A DNA stretch of 35,925 nt from W1P20-047 sp051878795 (GCA_051878795.1 JBJEKU010000099.1:1-35925); one strand, 5' to 3'. Shown: positions 1-5,952, counted from the stretch's first letter. Translations and numbers: made by a program. Notes: generated by a model from the sequence alone, not told the origin.

Positions 1-662
1 AAACCGAAATGGCAACCAAGGAAGAACTCATCGCACGCCTGGCAGAATGCGTCCTGGAGATGGAGGACGAGGAGGTGGTCGACGTCGCCAACGAGTACAT
101 CGAGGCGGGCTACGACGCCTACGACGGCATCATGGAGGGCCTGGTGGCAGGCATGAACAAGGCCTCCGACCTCTACGACGCCGAGGAGTACTTCGTCACC
201 GACGTCCTGCTGTGCTCCGATGCGATGTACGCGGGCCTCGACGTGCTGCGCCCGCACCTGCCCGCCGTCGAGAACAAGGGCGACGTCAAGAAGGCCGTCA
301 TCGGCGTCGTCGAGGGCGACACCCACGACATCGGCAAGAACCTGGTCAAGATCATGATGGACACCGCCGGCTTCGAGATGCACGACCTGGGCCGCGACGT
401 GCCCCTGGCCCAGTTCGTCGACACCGCCGAGGAGGTGGGCGCCGACATCATCGCCATGTCCACCCTCATGACCACCACCATGCCCGGCATGCGCGAGGTC
501 GTCGGCATGCTCGAGGAGCGCGGCATCCGCGGCAAGTACAAGGTCATGGTCGGCGGCAGCCCCATCTCCCAGAAGTTCTGCGACGAGATCGGCGCCGACA
601 TCTACACCGCCAACGCGGTCGAGGCCGTCAAGGCGGCCAAGGCAGCCGTGGGGATGGAATAG
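1..662 (+). repeat. Long direct repeat, copy 1 (complete corrinoid protein gene)
   Basis: Reading base by base, this stretch from the window edge to the stop codon is identical to 5580-5881, except that 360 bases are present here and absent there. Identity ends exactly at the TAG stop; the bases after it differ. It may extend left of the window. The 10-base word GAGGAGGTGG at 69-78 and 429-438 bounds the segment missing from the second copy. Confidence 0.95.
9..662 (+). CDS. Corrinoid (B12-binding) methyltransferase carrier protein, MtaC/MtbC/MttC type
   Basis: A 217-residue cytoplasmic methyl-carrier protein. Residues 1-90 form the helical cap domain typical of the family. Residues 92-215 form the cobalamin-binding Rossmann-like domain, with the base-off/His-on motif D104-T-H106-D-I-G109 supplying the lower axial histidine, a Ser/Thr-Leu-Met stretch near 151-154, and V181-G-G-S-P near the C-terminus. 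The length matches the usual 210-220 residues. In the family the cobalt cycles between Co(I) and methyl-Co(III), taking a methyl group from a substrate-specific methyltransferase and passing it to a second one. The ribosome site is cut by the left window edge, but the identical copy at 5588 is preceded by AAGGAGG, so the operon begins outside the window. The next gene, a zinc methyltransferase, starts 48 bases downstream. The methyl donor cannot be told from the sequence. Confidence 0.93.
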   Translation: MATKEELIARLAECVLEMEDEEVVDVANEYIEAGYDAYDGIMEGLVAGMNKASDLYDAEEYFVTDVLLCSDAMYAGLDVLRPHLPAVENKGDVKKAVIGVVEGDTHDIGKNLVKIMMDTAGFEMHDLGRDVPLAQFVDTAEEVGADIIAMSTLMTTTMPGMREVVGMLEERGIRGKYKVMVGGSPISQKFCDEIGADIYTANAVEAVKAAKAAVGME

Positions 663-710
663 TATAATCTGACCACGATTACCGTTTAGCACACAGGAAA
701 GGAATGCAGA

Positions 711-1745
711 ATGGAAGTCCGCAAGCTCACCGAGAAGGAAAGGCTCTTCGCCGCCTTCAACAGGGAAGAGATCGACCGCAAGCCGCTCATCTGCCCTGGC
801 GGCATGATGAACATGATCACCACTGCATTGATGGATGCATCCGGGGTGTATTGGCCCCAGGCCCATGTAGACCCCACTGCAATGGCGGATATGGCCCAGG
901 CAAGCTGGGAGCAGCGCTGCTTCGAGAACGTGGGCGTTCCATTCTGCATGACCGTCGAGGCCGAGGCCATGGGTGCGCAGGTTACCCTGGGCAACACCGT
1001 TGCCGAGCCCCACGTCACCGAATACGCGATCAAGACCGTCGATGACTGGGAGACCCTGCCCACCCCCAACGTCAACGAAGGCCGTATGGCCGTCGTCATC
1101 GAGGCCATCAAGATCCTGAAGTCCCGCGACCTGCCCGTGCCCATCGTCGGCAACGTGGTCGGCCCCATCAGCGTGGCGAACTCCGTCCAGGACGCGGTCA
1201 CCTACTACAAGGAAATGCGCAAGAAGCCTGAGAAGATGCATCAATTCATGAGCTTCGTCACCAAGACCTGCGCAGACTTCGCAGTCGAGATGGCCAAGGC
1301 GGGCGCCGACCTGATCTGCATCTCCGACCCCAGCGGCACCGGCGAGATCCTGGGCCCCAAGATGTTCGACGAATACTGCGTTACCTACGTGAACCAGATC
1401 ATCAGGGCAGTCAAACCCTATGGTGTGAAGACCCTGGTCCATATCTGCGGCCAAATGTCGAGCGTATACGAGCAGATGGACAAGATCGAGGCCGACGCAC
1501 TGAGCTTCGACGCCATCGTGTCCCTGCGCAAGGCGAAGGAAGCCCTGGGCGAAAAGCATATCATCGTGGGCAATATCAGCACCTTCGCACTTGAGACCAA
1601 CAACACCGAAAAGGCAGCCGCACTGGCGCGCAACTGCGCGAAGGGCGCATCCGACGTCATCGCACCTGCCTGCGGTTTGGGAACCGGCTCGCCCTTGGAG
1701 AACATCCAAACCCTGCTCAAGGCCCTGAACGGCGAAGTCGCCTAA
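711..1745 (+). CDS. UroD/MtaA-family corrinoid methyltransferase (zinc-dependent)
   Basis: A 344-residue TIM-barrel protein of the uroporphyrinogen-decarboxylase superfamily, in the MtaA/MtbA/CmuA methyltransferase branch. The methyltransferase zinc site is visible as H244-x-C246 (LVHICGQ) and C321 (APACGLGTGSP), which rules out a heme-pathway decarboxylase. In this family zinc activates a thiol acceptor for attack on methyl-Co(III), or in some members activates the methyl donor. The start at 711 follows AGGAAAGGA with good spacing, 48 bases after the corrinoid gene, so the two are co-transcribed. Transcription very probably ends at the hairpin at 1787-1840. It is clearly diverged from the second UroD-family gene at 4444. 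Whether it acts on the donor side or on the acceptor side (coenzyme M-like thiol, tetrahydrofolate or other) is open. Confidence 0.88.
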   Translation: MEVRKLTEKERLFAAFNREEIDRKPLICPGGMMNMITTALMDASGVYWPQAHVDPTAMADMAQASWEQRCFENVGVPFCMTVEAEAMGAQVTLGNTVAEPHVTEYAIKTVDDWETLPTPNVNEGRMAVVIEAIKILKSRDLPVPIVGNVVGPISVANSVQDAVTYYKEMRKKPEKMHQFMSFVTKTCADFAVEMAKAGADLICISDPSGTGEILGPKMFDEYCVTYVNQIIRAVKPYGVKTLVHICGQMSSVYEQMDKIEADALSFDAIVSLRKAKEALGEKHIIVGNISTFALETNNTEKAAALARNCAKGASDVIAPACGLGTGSPLENIQTLLKALNGEVA

Positions 1746-1759
1746 AGGTCGAAAACAAC

Positions 1760-1778
1760 GGGAATAAGCGGATTCCCG
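1760..1778 (+). other. Small hairpin after the UroD-family gene
   Basis: CGGGAAT (1760-1766) and ATTCCCG (1772-1778) form a perfect 7-bp stem with a 6-base loop, 15 bases after the stop codon. No T-run follows, so it may protect the mRNA 3' end rather than terminate. Confidence 0.5.
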
Positions 1779-1786
1779 CACTTTCC

Positions 1787-1840
1787 GGCCAGCGTCTCAT
1801 CTCCGTGCGAACACGGAATGAGGCGCTGGTCTCTTTGTTG
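1787..1840 (+). terminator. Strong intrinsic terminator with a nested stem
   Basis: CCAGCGTCTCAT (1789-1800) pairs with ATGAGGCGCTGG (1818-1829), with one G-U pair; two further pairs sit at the base. Inside lies a second stem, TCCGTG/CACGGA, closed by a CGAA tetraloop (1808-1811), so the hairpin has about 20 pairs with one bulged C. The tail TCTCTTTGTT is moderately T-rich. It separates the corrinoid/UroD operon from the reductase gene. Confidence 0.75.
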
Positions 1841-1883
1841 GCAGCGCTTTTGGGGAAAGACGGGAATTACCCGTTCTCTGCCC

Positions 1884-1911
1884 TTGAAAACACGCGATAC
1901 TGGCATATATT
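1884..1911 (+). promoter_or_regulatory. Candidate sigma-70-like promoter upstream of the reductase gene
   Basis: TTGAAA (1884-1889), a 16-base spacer, then TATATT (1906-1911). It lies in the intergenic region after the terminator. It competes with a second candidate at 1930-1969; sequence alone does not decide. Confidence 0.35.
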
Positions 1912-1929
1912 GGTCAGGGTCGATGATTT

Positions 1930-1969
1930 ATTATCATGGTTCCTAATCGATATCCGATTTTCTTATTAT
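1930..1969 (+). promoter_or_regulatory. Candidate activator site plus -10 box upstream of the reductase gene
   Basis: The motif TTATCATGGT (1931-1940) lies next to the expected -35 position of a TATTAT -10 box (1964-1969); the -35 itself (TCCTAA) is poor. The motif-to--10 distance of 33 bases is nearly the same as the 34 bases seen for TTATCGTGAT (3965-3974) and TATGAT (3999-4004) ahead of the riboswitch, which suggests one shared activator. Confidence 0.35.
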
Positions 1970-2032
1970 GGCTGCGATTCCCCTCCCTCCCCCTTGAGGG
2001 GAACCTGCAAGCCGGCTTGAAGGAGAGAGCAA

Positions 2033-3175
2033 ATGGAAATTAAGAAGAACCTTCCCGAAGTCTTCGAAGATTTCGCGGAGGCGCGCAAGAACGCCTTCAT
2101 GGCAGTGAAGGCCGTCAAGGACCAGGACAAGCCCGTCATCGGCATCTACTGCACCTATTTCCCCGAAGAGCTGGCCATTTCCATGGGCGCTGCGGTCGTG
2201 GGCCTGTGCTCCATGACCGACGAGACCATCCCTGCAGCCGAAGAGGACCTGCCTAAGAACCTGTGTCCGCTCATCAAGGCGAGCTATGGCTTCGGCAAGA
2301 CCGACAAGTGCCCCTATTTCTACTTCTCCGACCTGGTAATCGCGGAAACCACCTGCGACGGCAAGAAGAAGATGTACGAGCAGATGTCCAAGTTCAAGCC
2401 CATGCACATCATCGAGCTGCCCAACTGCCAGAGCGAAGACGGCGTCGAATTCTACCGCAAGCAGATCATCAAGATGAAGGAGAAGCTGGAAGACTTCTTC
2501 GGCGTCACCATCACCGAAGACGACATCCGCCACGGCATCAAAATCAAGAACGCCGAGCGTGCTGCCATCAGGAAGCTCTACTCCATCATGAAGGCGGATC
2601 CCGCACCTATCAGCGGCATGGACCTGATCAATACCCTGTCCGCCGTATCCTACAACTTCGACAGGACCCAGACCCCCGGCAAGATGGACGAGCTGATCGC
2701 CAAAATCGAAGCCGAGGCAGAGCCCCGCACCAAGAAGCCCCGTATCCTGATCACCGGCTGCCCCATGGGCGGTGCGACCTTCAAGGTGGTCCAGGCCATC
2801 GAGGCTGCAGGCGCAGACGTTGTATTCTTCGAAAACTGCACCGGCGCTAAGGCAATCGAAATGGACGTGGACGAAACCATCGAAGACGTCTACGAAGCGC
2901 TGGCACGCAAGTACACCAGTATCAGCTGCTCCTGCATGACCCCCAACAAGGGACGTCTGGACCTGATCGGCCGCGCAATCGACGAGTACAAGGTCGACGG
3001 CGTGATCGACATGATCCTGCAGGCATGCCACACCTACGCTGTCGAGACCTCGATCATCGACGAGTTCTGCACCAATGAGAAGAACACTCCCTATATGGCC
3101 GTGGAAACCGACTATTCCCAGTCCGACATCGGCCAGCTGAGCACCCGAATCTCCGCATTCGTGGAAATGCTCTAA
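2033..3175 (+). CDS. yjiM: Double-cubane-cluster anaerobic reductase, YjiM-like (2-hydroxyacyl-CoA dehydratase family)
   Basis: A 380-residue protein that resembles E. coli YjiM closely along its length, with the same blocks: an N-terminal GIYCTYFPEE, a NLCPLIK(A/S)SYGFGKTDKCPYFYFSD stretch (77-100), ETTCDGKKKMYE (106-116), ITGCPMGG, ENCTGAKA, and a C-terminal QACHTYAVE and ETDYSQSDIGQLSTR. Cysteines at 40, 78, 93, 108, 269, 299, 301 and 332 include the likely iron-sulfur ligands. Characterised relatives carry a double-cubane [8Fe-9S]-type cluster and reduce small molecules with electrons raised to very low potential by a partner ATPase (YjiL/HgdC type). No such ATPase lies in this window. 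The start follows AAGGAGAG. The gene lies between two terminators, so it is its own transcription unit inside the methyltransferase island. The substrate is unknown. Confidence 0.9.
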   Translation: MEIKKNLPEVFEDFAEARKNAFMAVKAVKDQDKPVIGIYCTYFPEELAISMGAAVVGLCSMTDETIPAAEEDLPKNLCPLIKASYGFGKTDKCPYFYFSDLVIAETTCDGKKKMYEQMSKFKPMHIIELPNCQSEDGVEFYRKQIIKMKEKLEDFFGVTITEDDIRHGIKIKNAERAAIRKLYSIMKADPAPISGMDLINTLSAVSYNFDRTQTPGKMDELIAKIEAEAEPRTKKPRILITGCPMGGATFKVVQAIEAAGADVVFFENCTGAKAIEMDVDETIEDVYEALARKYTSISCSCMTPNKGRLDLIGRAIDEYKVDGVIDMILQACHTYAVETSIIDEFCTNEKNTPYMAVETDYSQSDIGQLSTRISAFVEML

Positions 3176-3196
3176 GCGAAGCCTCTCATACGCAGC

Positions 3197-3233
3197 AGCA
3201 GGCGGCCCGAAACAGGCCGCCTGCTTTCGTTTC
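3197..3233 (+). terminator. Intrinsic terminator of the YjiM-like gene
   Basis: AGCAGGCGGCC (3197-3207) and GGCCGCCTGCT (3215-3225) form a perfect 11-bp GC-rich stem with a 7-base loop, followed by TTCGTTTC. It starts 21 bases after the stop codon. Confidence 0.85.
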
Positions 3234-3570
3234 AACGGTACTTCCGTCTCAATATGCTTACTATTAGGGTTCCCTATACCTATTGCTTTTTCCTAATCAT
3301 GTTCATTCTATGGTAAGGAAAGGCAGGATGGGGATGCCTGCTTGCAGAGTGCCGCTCTATGACACTAGAGTATCTTTTGTCCGACGATATCTCGGGCAAA
3401 GCGAGCGCGGTTTCTCTTCTGCTCGGACCAACACCGGGAACTGGACGGCCCTTCTTCTGCAGACCGTCCTTCTGCATTCGGTTCCCTTCTGGTCGTTCAC
3501 CAACACCGCAATCGCAGCGCAGCGTGCGCCCAGATGCACACACCGAAAGAAAAGGCACGCCCGCGCACCC

Positions 3571-3645
3571 GGATATCGGAAACGACCGCAAGCAACGGAT
3601 CAATGGCCGTCGCCATCTTCGGCGACGGCTTCTTCCGAATATCCG
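3571..3645. other. Large imperfect hairpin in the gene-free region
   Basis: GGATATCGGAA (3571-3581) faces TTCCGAATATCC (3634-3645) with one extra base. Between them GCCGTCGCC (3607-3615) and GGCGACGGC (3622-3630) form a perfect 9-bp stem with a 6-base loop. On the plus strand the inner stem is followed by TTCTT, so it could act as a weak terminator; the outer arms suggest a structured RNA. Confidence 0.45.
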
Positions 3646-3819
3646 TGCATACGTCGAACCATCACGTGCACTTTGGGCAGATCACCGCGGCAAACCCTTC
3701 CATGAGTATGATCCTCAGCCTGAGCGACGCATTCCTTTCACGCGAAAGCGATTCTCCGAACCCTCCCCAGCACCTTGAAATCTGCTATTCAGAACGGGTC
3801 GAATCCGTTTATTTCAATC

Positions 3820-3833
3820 ATTATCGTGGTTAG
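3820..3833 (+). promoter_or_regulatory. TATC(A/G)TG motif, site 1 upstream of the riboswitch
   Basis: ATTATCGTGGTTAG matches the motif upstream of the reductase gene (ATTATCATGGTTCC, 1930-1943) at 11 of 14 positions. It is one of three such sites in the AT-rich stretch before the riboswitch promoter. A regulator-binding role is inferred from repetition only. Confidence 0.35.
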
Positions 3834-3886
3834 TTTATCAATATTCCATTAGCAAATATTGTTTGGATTAGTACTTCTAATAAATA

Positions 3887-3900
3887 CTATCATGGTGATA
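3887..3900 (+). promoter_or_regulatory. TATC(A/G)TG motif, site 2 (inverted repeat)
   Basis: CTATCATGGT continues into a perfect inverted repeat TATCA-TGG-TGATA (3888-3900), the form expected of a dimer-binding site. It starts 66 bases after site 1 and 78 before site 3. Confidence 0.4.
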
Positions 3901-3964
3901 TTTATTATGTTTTACCTGGTGTTTTTCATTATTTCCATTAATAACTATCTATCTTTCCTATAAC

Positions 3965-3975
3965 TTATCGTGATA
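3965..3975 (+). promoter_or_regulatory. TATC(A/G)TG motif, site 3, abutting the -35 box
   Basis: TTATCGTGATA contains the inverted repeat TATC-GT-GATA (3966-3975) and ends directly against the -35 hexamer at 3976. A protein bound here would be in the position of a class II activator. Confidence 0.4.
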
Positions 3976-4004
3976 TTGCTATGCATTTATCGATGGGTTA
4001 TGAT
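3976..4004 (+). promoter_or_regulatory. Promoter of the riboswitch-methyltransferase operon
   Basis: TTGCTA (3976-3981), an exact 17-base spacer, then TATGAT (3999-4004). The predicted transcript start near 4011 coincides with the first base of the leader hairpin GTTTCGG-GCTT-CCGAAAC (4011-4028). The -35 box is imperfect (4 of 6), which fits a promoter that depends on an activator. Confidence 0.6.
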
Positions 4005-4028
4005 TGCGTCGTTTCGGGCTTCCGAAAC

Positions 4029-4156
4029 CGAAGCTGCCACACCGTATGCGGTGCACTTGCAAGGGGAACCGGGTGCAAATCCCGGACGAGGGACATCACT
4101 GTGATTGGACGCCGGCGCAAAGCCGCCTCATCAGCCAGGATACCTTGCCATCTTCG
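4029..4156 (+). promoter_or_regulatory. Cobalamin riboswitch
   Basis: The conserved cobalamin aptamer elements occur in order. CGAAG (4029-4033) can pair with CTTCG (4152-4156) as P1. A CACCG/CGGTG hairpin lies at about 4040-4053. The core GGGGAACCGGGTGCAAATC follows, with CCGGG/CCCGG (4069-4073, 4081-4085) closing the loop. Next come GGGACATCACTGTGA and finally the B12 box AGCCAGGATACCTTGCC (4133-4149). In known examples adenosyl- or other cobalamins bind this fold and usually shut off B12 synthesis or uptake genes. Here the downstream gene is a corrinoid-dependent methyltransferase, and the start codon is nearly 290 bases away. Confidence 0.92.
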
Positions 4157-4443
4157 TATTCCGCACATCCGTGAACCCCGGATCGTGCGTGAAGGGTGCT
4201 TTCGGCTGCAATGTTCTTGCAGCTGTCATGCATGCGCTTCTTGAAAGCGAAGATACGAAAGTTCCGGGAACGAATAGGCAGACACGACTCCAAGCAGCAT
4301 CCGTATGGAAGGCCCGAGCCTCACGAACCCTCTACTCTTCCATTTCAACAGGCGCAACCCTTCAACCGTGGGAAGGGTCGATAGCCTTTCATGCCATCCG
4401 AAAGGCTATCGCGTCGAGAACACAGGCTAGAGAAAGAGGACCC
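4157..4443 (+). promoter_or_regulatory. Long hairpin-rich leader between riboswitch and methyltransferase gene
   Basis: This untranslated stretch holds at least four hairpins: GCACATCCG/CGGATCGTGC (4163-4171, 4179-4188, one bulge); GCTGCAA/TTGCAGC (4205-4211, 4217-4223); ACCCTTC/GAAGGGT (4357-4363, 4372-4378); and a perfect 12-bp stem CGATAGCCTTTC/GAAAGGCTATCG (4379-4390, 4400-4411). GCTTTC (4198-4203) can also pair with GAAAGC (4243-4248). None is followed by a T-run, so a classical terminator-type switch is not evident. The last hairpin ends about 20 bases before the ribosome site. The frame of the methyltransferase is open upstream to 4105, but that part overlaps the aptamer. Confidence 0.5.
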
Positions 4444-5511
4444 ATGCACGAACTCGACAAGATGACTCCCAACGAACGTCTGGGAGCGTACCTAAGCGGC
4501 GGAGATGTTGACCACATCCCCATCATGCCCTTCTTCGTATCCTGCGCCGGCAAGGTTGCAGGCATGACCCATAAGCAGAAGCGTTCTTCGGCAGAGAATA
4601 CCGCCGCAGCGCAGATCGCCTGCTACGAGAAATACGGCAATGACGGAATGATCGTCGAGTTCGGCTTGCACGGCATCGCGCACGGCTTCGACACCCAATT
4701 CAACGATCCTGAAGATGCCGTACCCGCCATCACCAAGGCGGTCATGACGAGTCTCGACGACATGAACAAACTTGATCCGAAAGCGCTCGAGCGCAACGAG
4801 TGGTACAAGATGAACCTGGAGGCTGTCAAGCTGTGCAACAAGGCCTACGGTCACGAGGTAGGCGTGAACATCACCTTCCCCGGTCCCATGACCGCGGCTG
4901 CAAGCCTGCTCCCCATCGAGAAGCTGCTGCGCCAGATTCGCAAGCACCCCGAAGAAGCACACGAATTCATGCGCTTCTGCACCGATATGCTGCTCGAGGC
5001 GGCTGATGGCTTCATGGAAGCAGGCGGCGGCATCTTCCTGTGCGATCCCATCGCGTCGGGAAGCGTCATCGACAAGAAGACCTACCGCGAGTTCGTGCTC
5101 CCCTACTCCCAGGAAATCGCGAACCTGTGCCACAGCAAGGGGATGGGCATGGGCTACCACAATTGCGGCGAGACCAATGCGGTTATCGAAGATATGCTGG
5201 AAACCGGCTGCGACATGATCAGCCTGGATGCCCAGGTCAGGTTCAAGCATCTGAAGGAAGTCGCAGGCGACAGGGTGCCCATCCTGAGCAACATCGACGT
5301 ATGCCAGACCATGCTGCTGGGAACCCCGACAGACGTGGAGGAAAACGTAAAGCAGAACCTGCGAGATGGCTGGGATTCCCCCAAGCGCATGATTCTTTCC
5401 AACAGCTGCGATATCCCCATCGCAAGCCCCACGGAGAACATCGACGCCATGTTCGCTGCTGGACGCAAGTACGGCGCATGGCCCCTCGACCCCGAAAAGT
5501 TCGCCGAATAG
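4444..5511 (+). CDS. UroD/MtaA-family corrinoid methyltransferase under riboswitch control
   Basis: A 355-residue TIM-barrel methyltransferase of the uroporphyrinogen-decarboxylase superfamily. The opening MTPNERLGAYLSGGDVDHIPI block, the central GPMTAAASLLP, and the zinc-site triad H239-x-C241 (GYHNCGE) and C322 (SNSCDIPIASP) are those of methylcobamide:acceptor or donor:corrinoid methyltransferases. The start at 4444 is chosen because GAAAGAGGAC precedes it and because the family begins a few residues before the MTPNERL block. It is only distantly similar to the protein at 711-1745, so the two probably act on different sides of the same corrinoid carrier. It is followed after 76 bases by the shortened corrinoid gene and shares its transcript, which ends at 5953-5998. 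The substrate is not identifiable. Confidence 0.87.
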   Translation: MHELDKMTPNERLGAYLSGGDVDHIPIMPFFVSCAGKVAGMTHKQKRSSAENTAAAQIACYEKYGNDGMIVEFGLHGIAHGFDTQFNDPEDAVPAITKAVMTSLDDMNKLDPKALERNEWYKMNLEAVKLCNKAYGHEVGVNITFPGPMTAAASLLPIEKLLRQIRKHPEEAHEFMRFCTDMLLEAADGFMEAGGGIFLCDPIASGSVIDKKTYREFVLPYSQEIANLCHSKGMGMGYHNCGETNAVIEDMLETGCDMISLDAQVRFKHLKEVAGDRVPILSNIDVCQTMLLGTPTDVEENVKQNLRDGWDSPKRMILSNSCDIPIASPTENIDAMFAAGRKYGAWPLDPEKFAE

Positions 5512-5525
5512 CAGACAACCCTGAC

Positions 5526-5559
5526 AATGCCGGAAATCCGGTCCACGGGAACCGGCATT
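5526..5559 (+). other. Intercistronic hairpin before the shortened corrinoid gene
   Basis: AATGCCGG (5526-5533) and CCGGCATT (5552-5559) form a perfect 8-bp stem between the two genes of the operon, 12 bases ahead of the AAGGAGG ribosome site. With no T-run it is more likely an mRNA processing or stability element than a terminator. Confidence 0.45.
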
Positions 5560-5579
5560 CCCTGAGAATGCAAGGAGGA

Positions 5580-5881
5580 AAACCGAAATGGCAACCAAGG
5601 AAGAACTCATCGCACGCCTGGCAGAATGCGTCCTGGAGATGGAGGACGAGGAGGTGGGCGCCGACATCATCGCCATGTCCACCCTCATGACCACCACCAT
5701 GCCCGGCATGCGCGAGGTCGTCGGCATGCTCGAGGAGCGCGGCATCCGCGGCAAGTACAAGGTCATGGTCGGCGGCAGCCCCATCTCCCAGAAGTTCTGC
5801 GACGAGATCGGCGCCGACATCTACACCGCCAACGCGGTCGAGGCCGTCAAGGCGGCCAAGGCAGCCGTGGGGATGGAATAG
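5580..5881 (+). repeat. Long direct repeat, copy 2 (internally deleted)
   Basis: Identical to 1-662 apart from one clean 360-base deletion after base 5657. The junction carries a single copy of GAGGAGGTGG, the word that flanks the missing segment in copy 1 at 69-78 and 429-438, as expected for slippage or recombination between short direct repeats. Downstream of the TAG stop the two loci diverge at once. Confidence 0.95.
5588..5881 (+). CDS. Internally deleted corrinoid protein (97 aa, lacks the B12-histidine motif)
   Basis: An intact 97-codon frame with a strong ribosome site (AAGGAGG, 10 bases before the ATG). Residues 1-23 equal the start of the 217-residue corrinoid protein at 9-662; residues 24-97 equal its last 74. 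The deleted 120 residues include nearly all of the helical cap and the first half of the cobalamin domain with the D-x-H-x-x-G motif, so normal base-off/His-on B12 binding is not possible. What remains is the second half of the Rossmann fold with the V-G-G-S-P loop. It follows a UroD-family methyltransferase, the position where a working carrier would be expected. It could be a recent pseudogene kept in frame by chance, a regulatory fragment, or a collapsed repeat in the assembly. Confidence 0.75.
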   Translation: MATKEELIARLAECVLEMEDEEVGADIIAMSTLMTTTMPGMREVVGMLEERGIRGKYKVMVGGSPISQKFCDEIGADIYTANAVEAVKAAKAAVGME

Positions 5882-5952
5882 CATCCTGCTTCCCTTCGGA
5901 AGCGAATAAGACGTGCCACATCCACCCATGCGGTGGTTGCGGCCGCAATACC

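Larger units (their letters stand above)
3234..3964. other. About 0.73 kb of gene-free DNA with nested inverted repeats
   Basis: I see no convincing gene on either strand. The short frames present have no recognisable domain and no good ribosome site. From 3234 to about 3780 base composition is ordinary. It contains nested inverted repeats: GGGAAC/GTTCCC (3436-3441, 3481-3486) enclosing GGACGG/CCGTCC (3443-3448, 3464-3469), and a larger hairpin at 3571-3645. From about 3810 to 3990 the DNA turns strongly AT-rich, unlike the rest of the window, and holds repeated TATC(A/G)TG motifs and the inverted repeat CAATATT-N9-AATATTG (3839-3861). A decayed gene, a small RNA, or an extended regulatory region are all possible. 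Confidence 0.6.

Noticed and set aside
1805..2020. Open frame of 71 codons between the UroD-family gene and the reductase gene
   Set aside because: It begins inside the terminator hairpin, has no ribosome site and spans the candidate promoters.
3436..3486. Second cobalamin-type aptamer on the minus strand (GGGAACCG followed by TGCAGAAGG)
   Set aside because: Only the GGGAACC word resembles the family; the B12 box and the closing CCGG loop are missing.
3793..3809. tRNA T-arm-like sequence AACGG-GTCGAAT-CCGTT in the gene-free region, possible tRNA remnant or attachment site
   Set aside because: The loop lacks the invariant TTC, and no acceptor, D or anticodon arm can be built around it.
3280..3833. 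Overlapping short open frames on both strands in the gene-free region
   Set aside because: No recognisable domain, Arg/Pro/Ser-heavy shadow-like composition, and no good ribosome site.
4105..4443. Upstream extension of the second methyltransferase frame
   Set aside because: It overlaps the riboswitch aptamer and leader hairpins; ATG 4444 has its own ribosome site and matches the family start.
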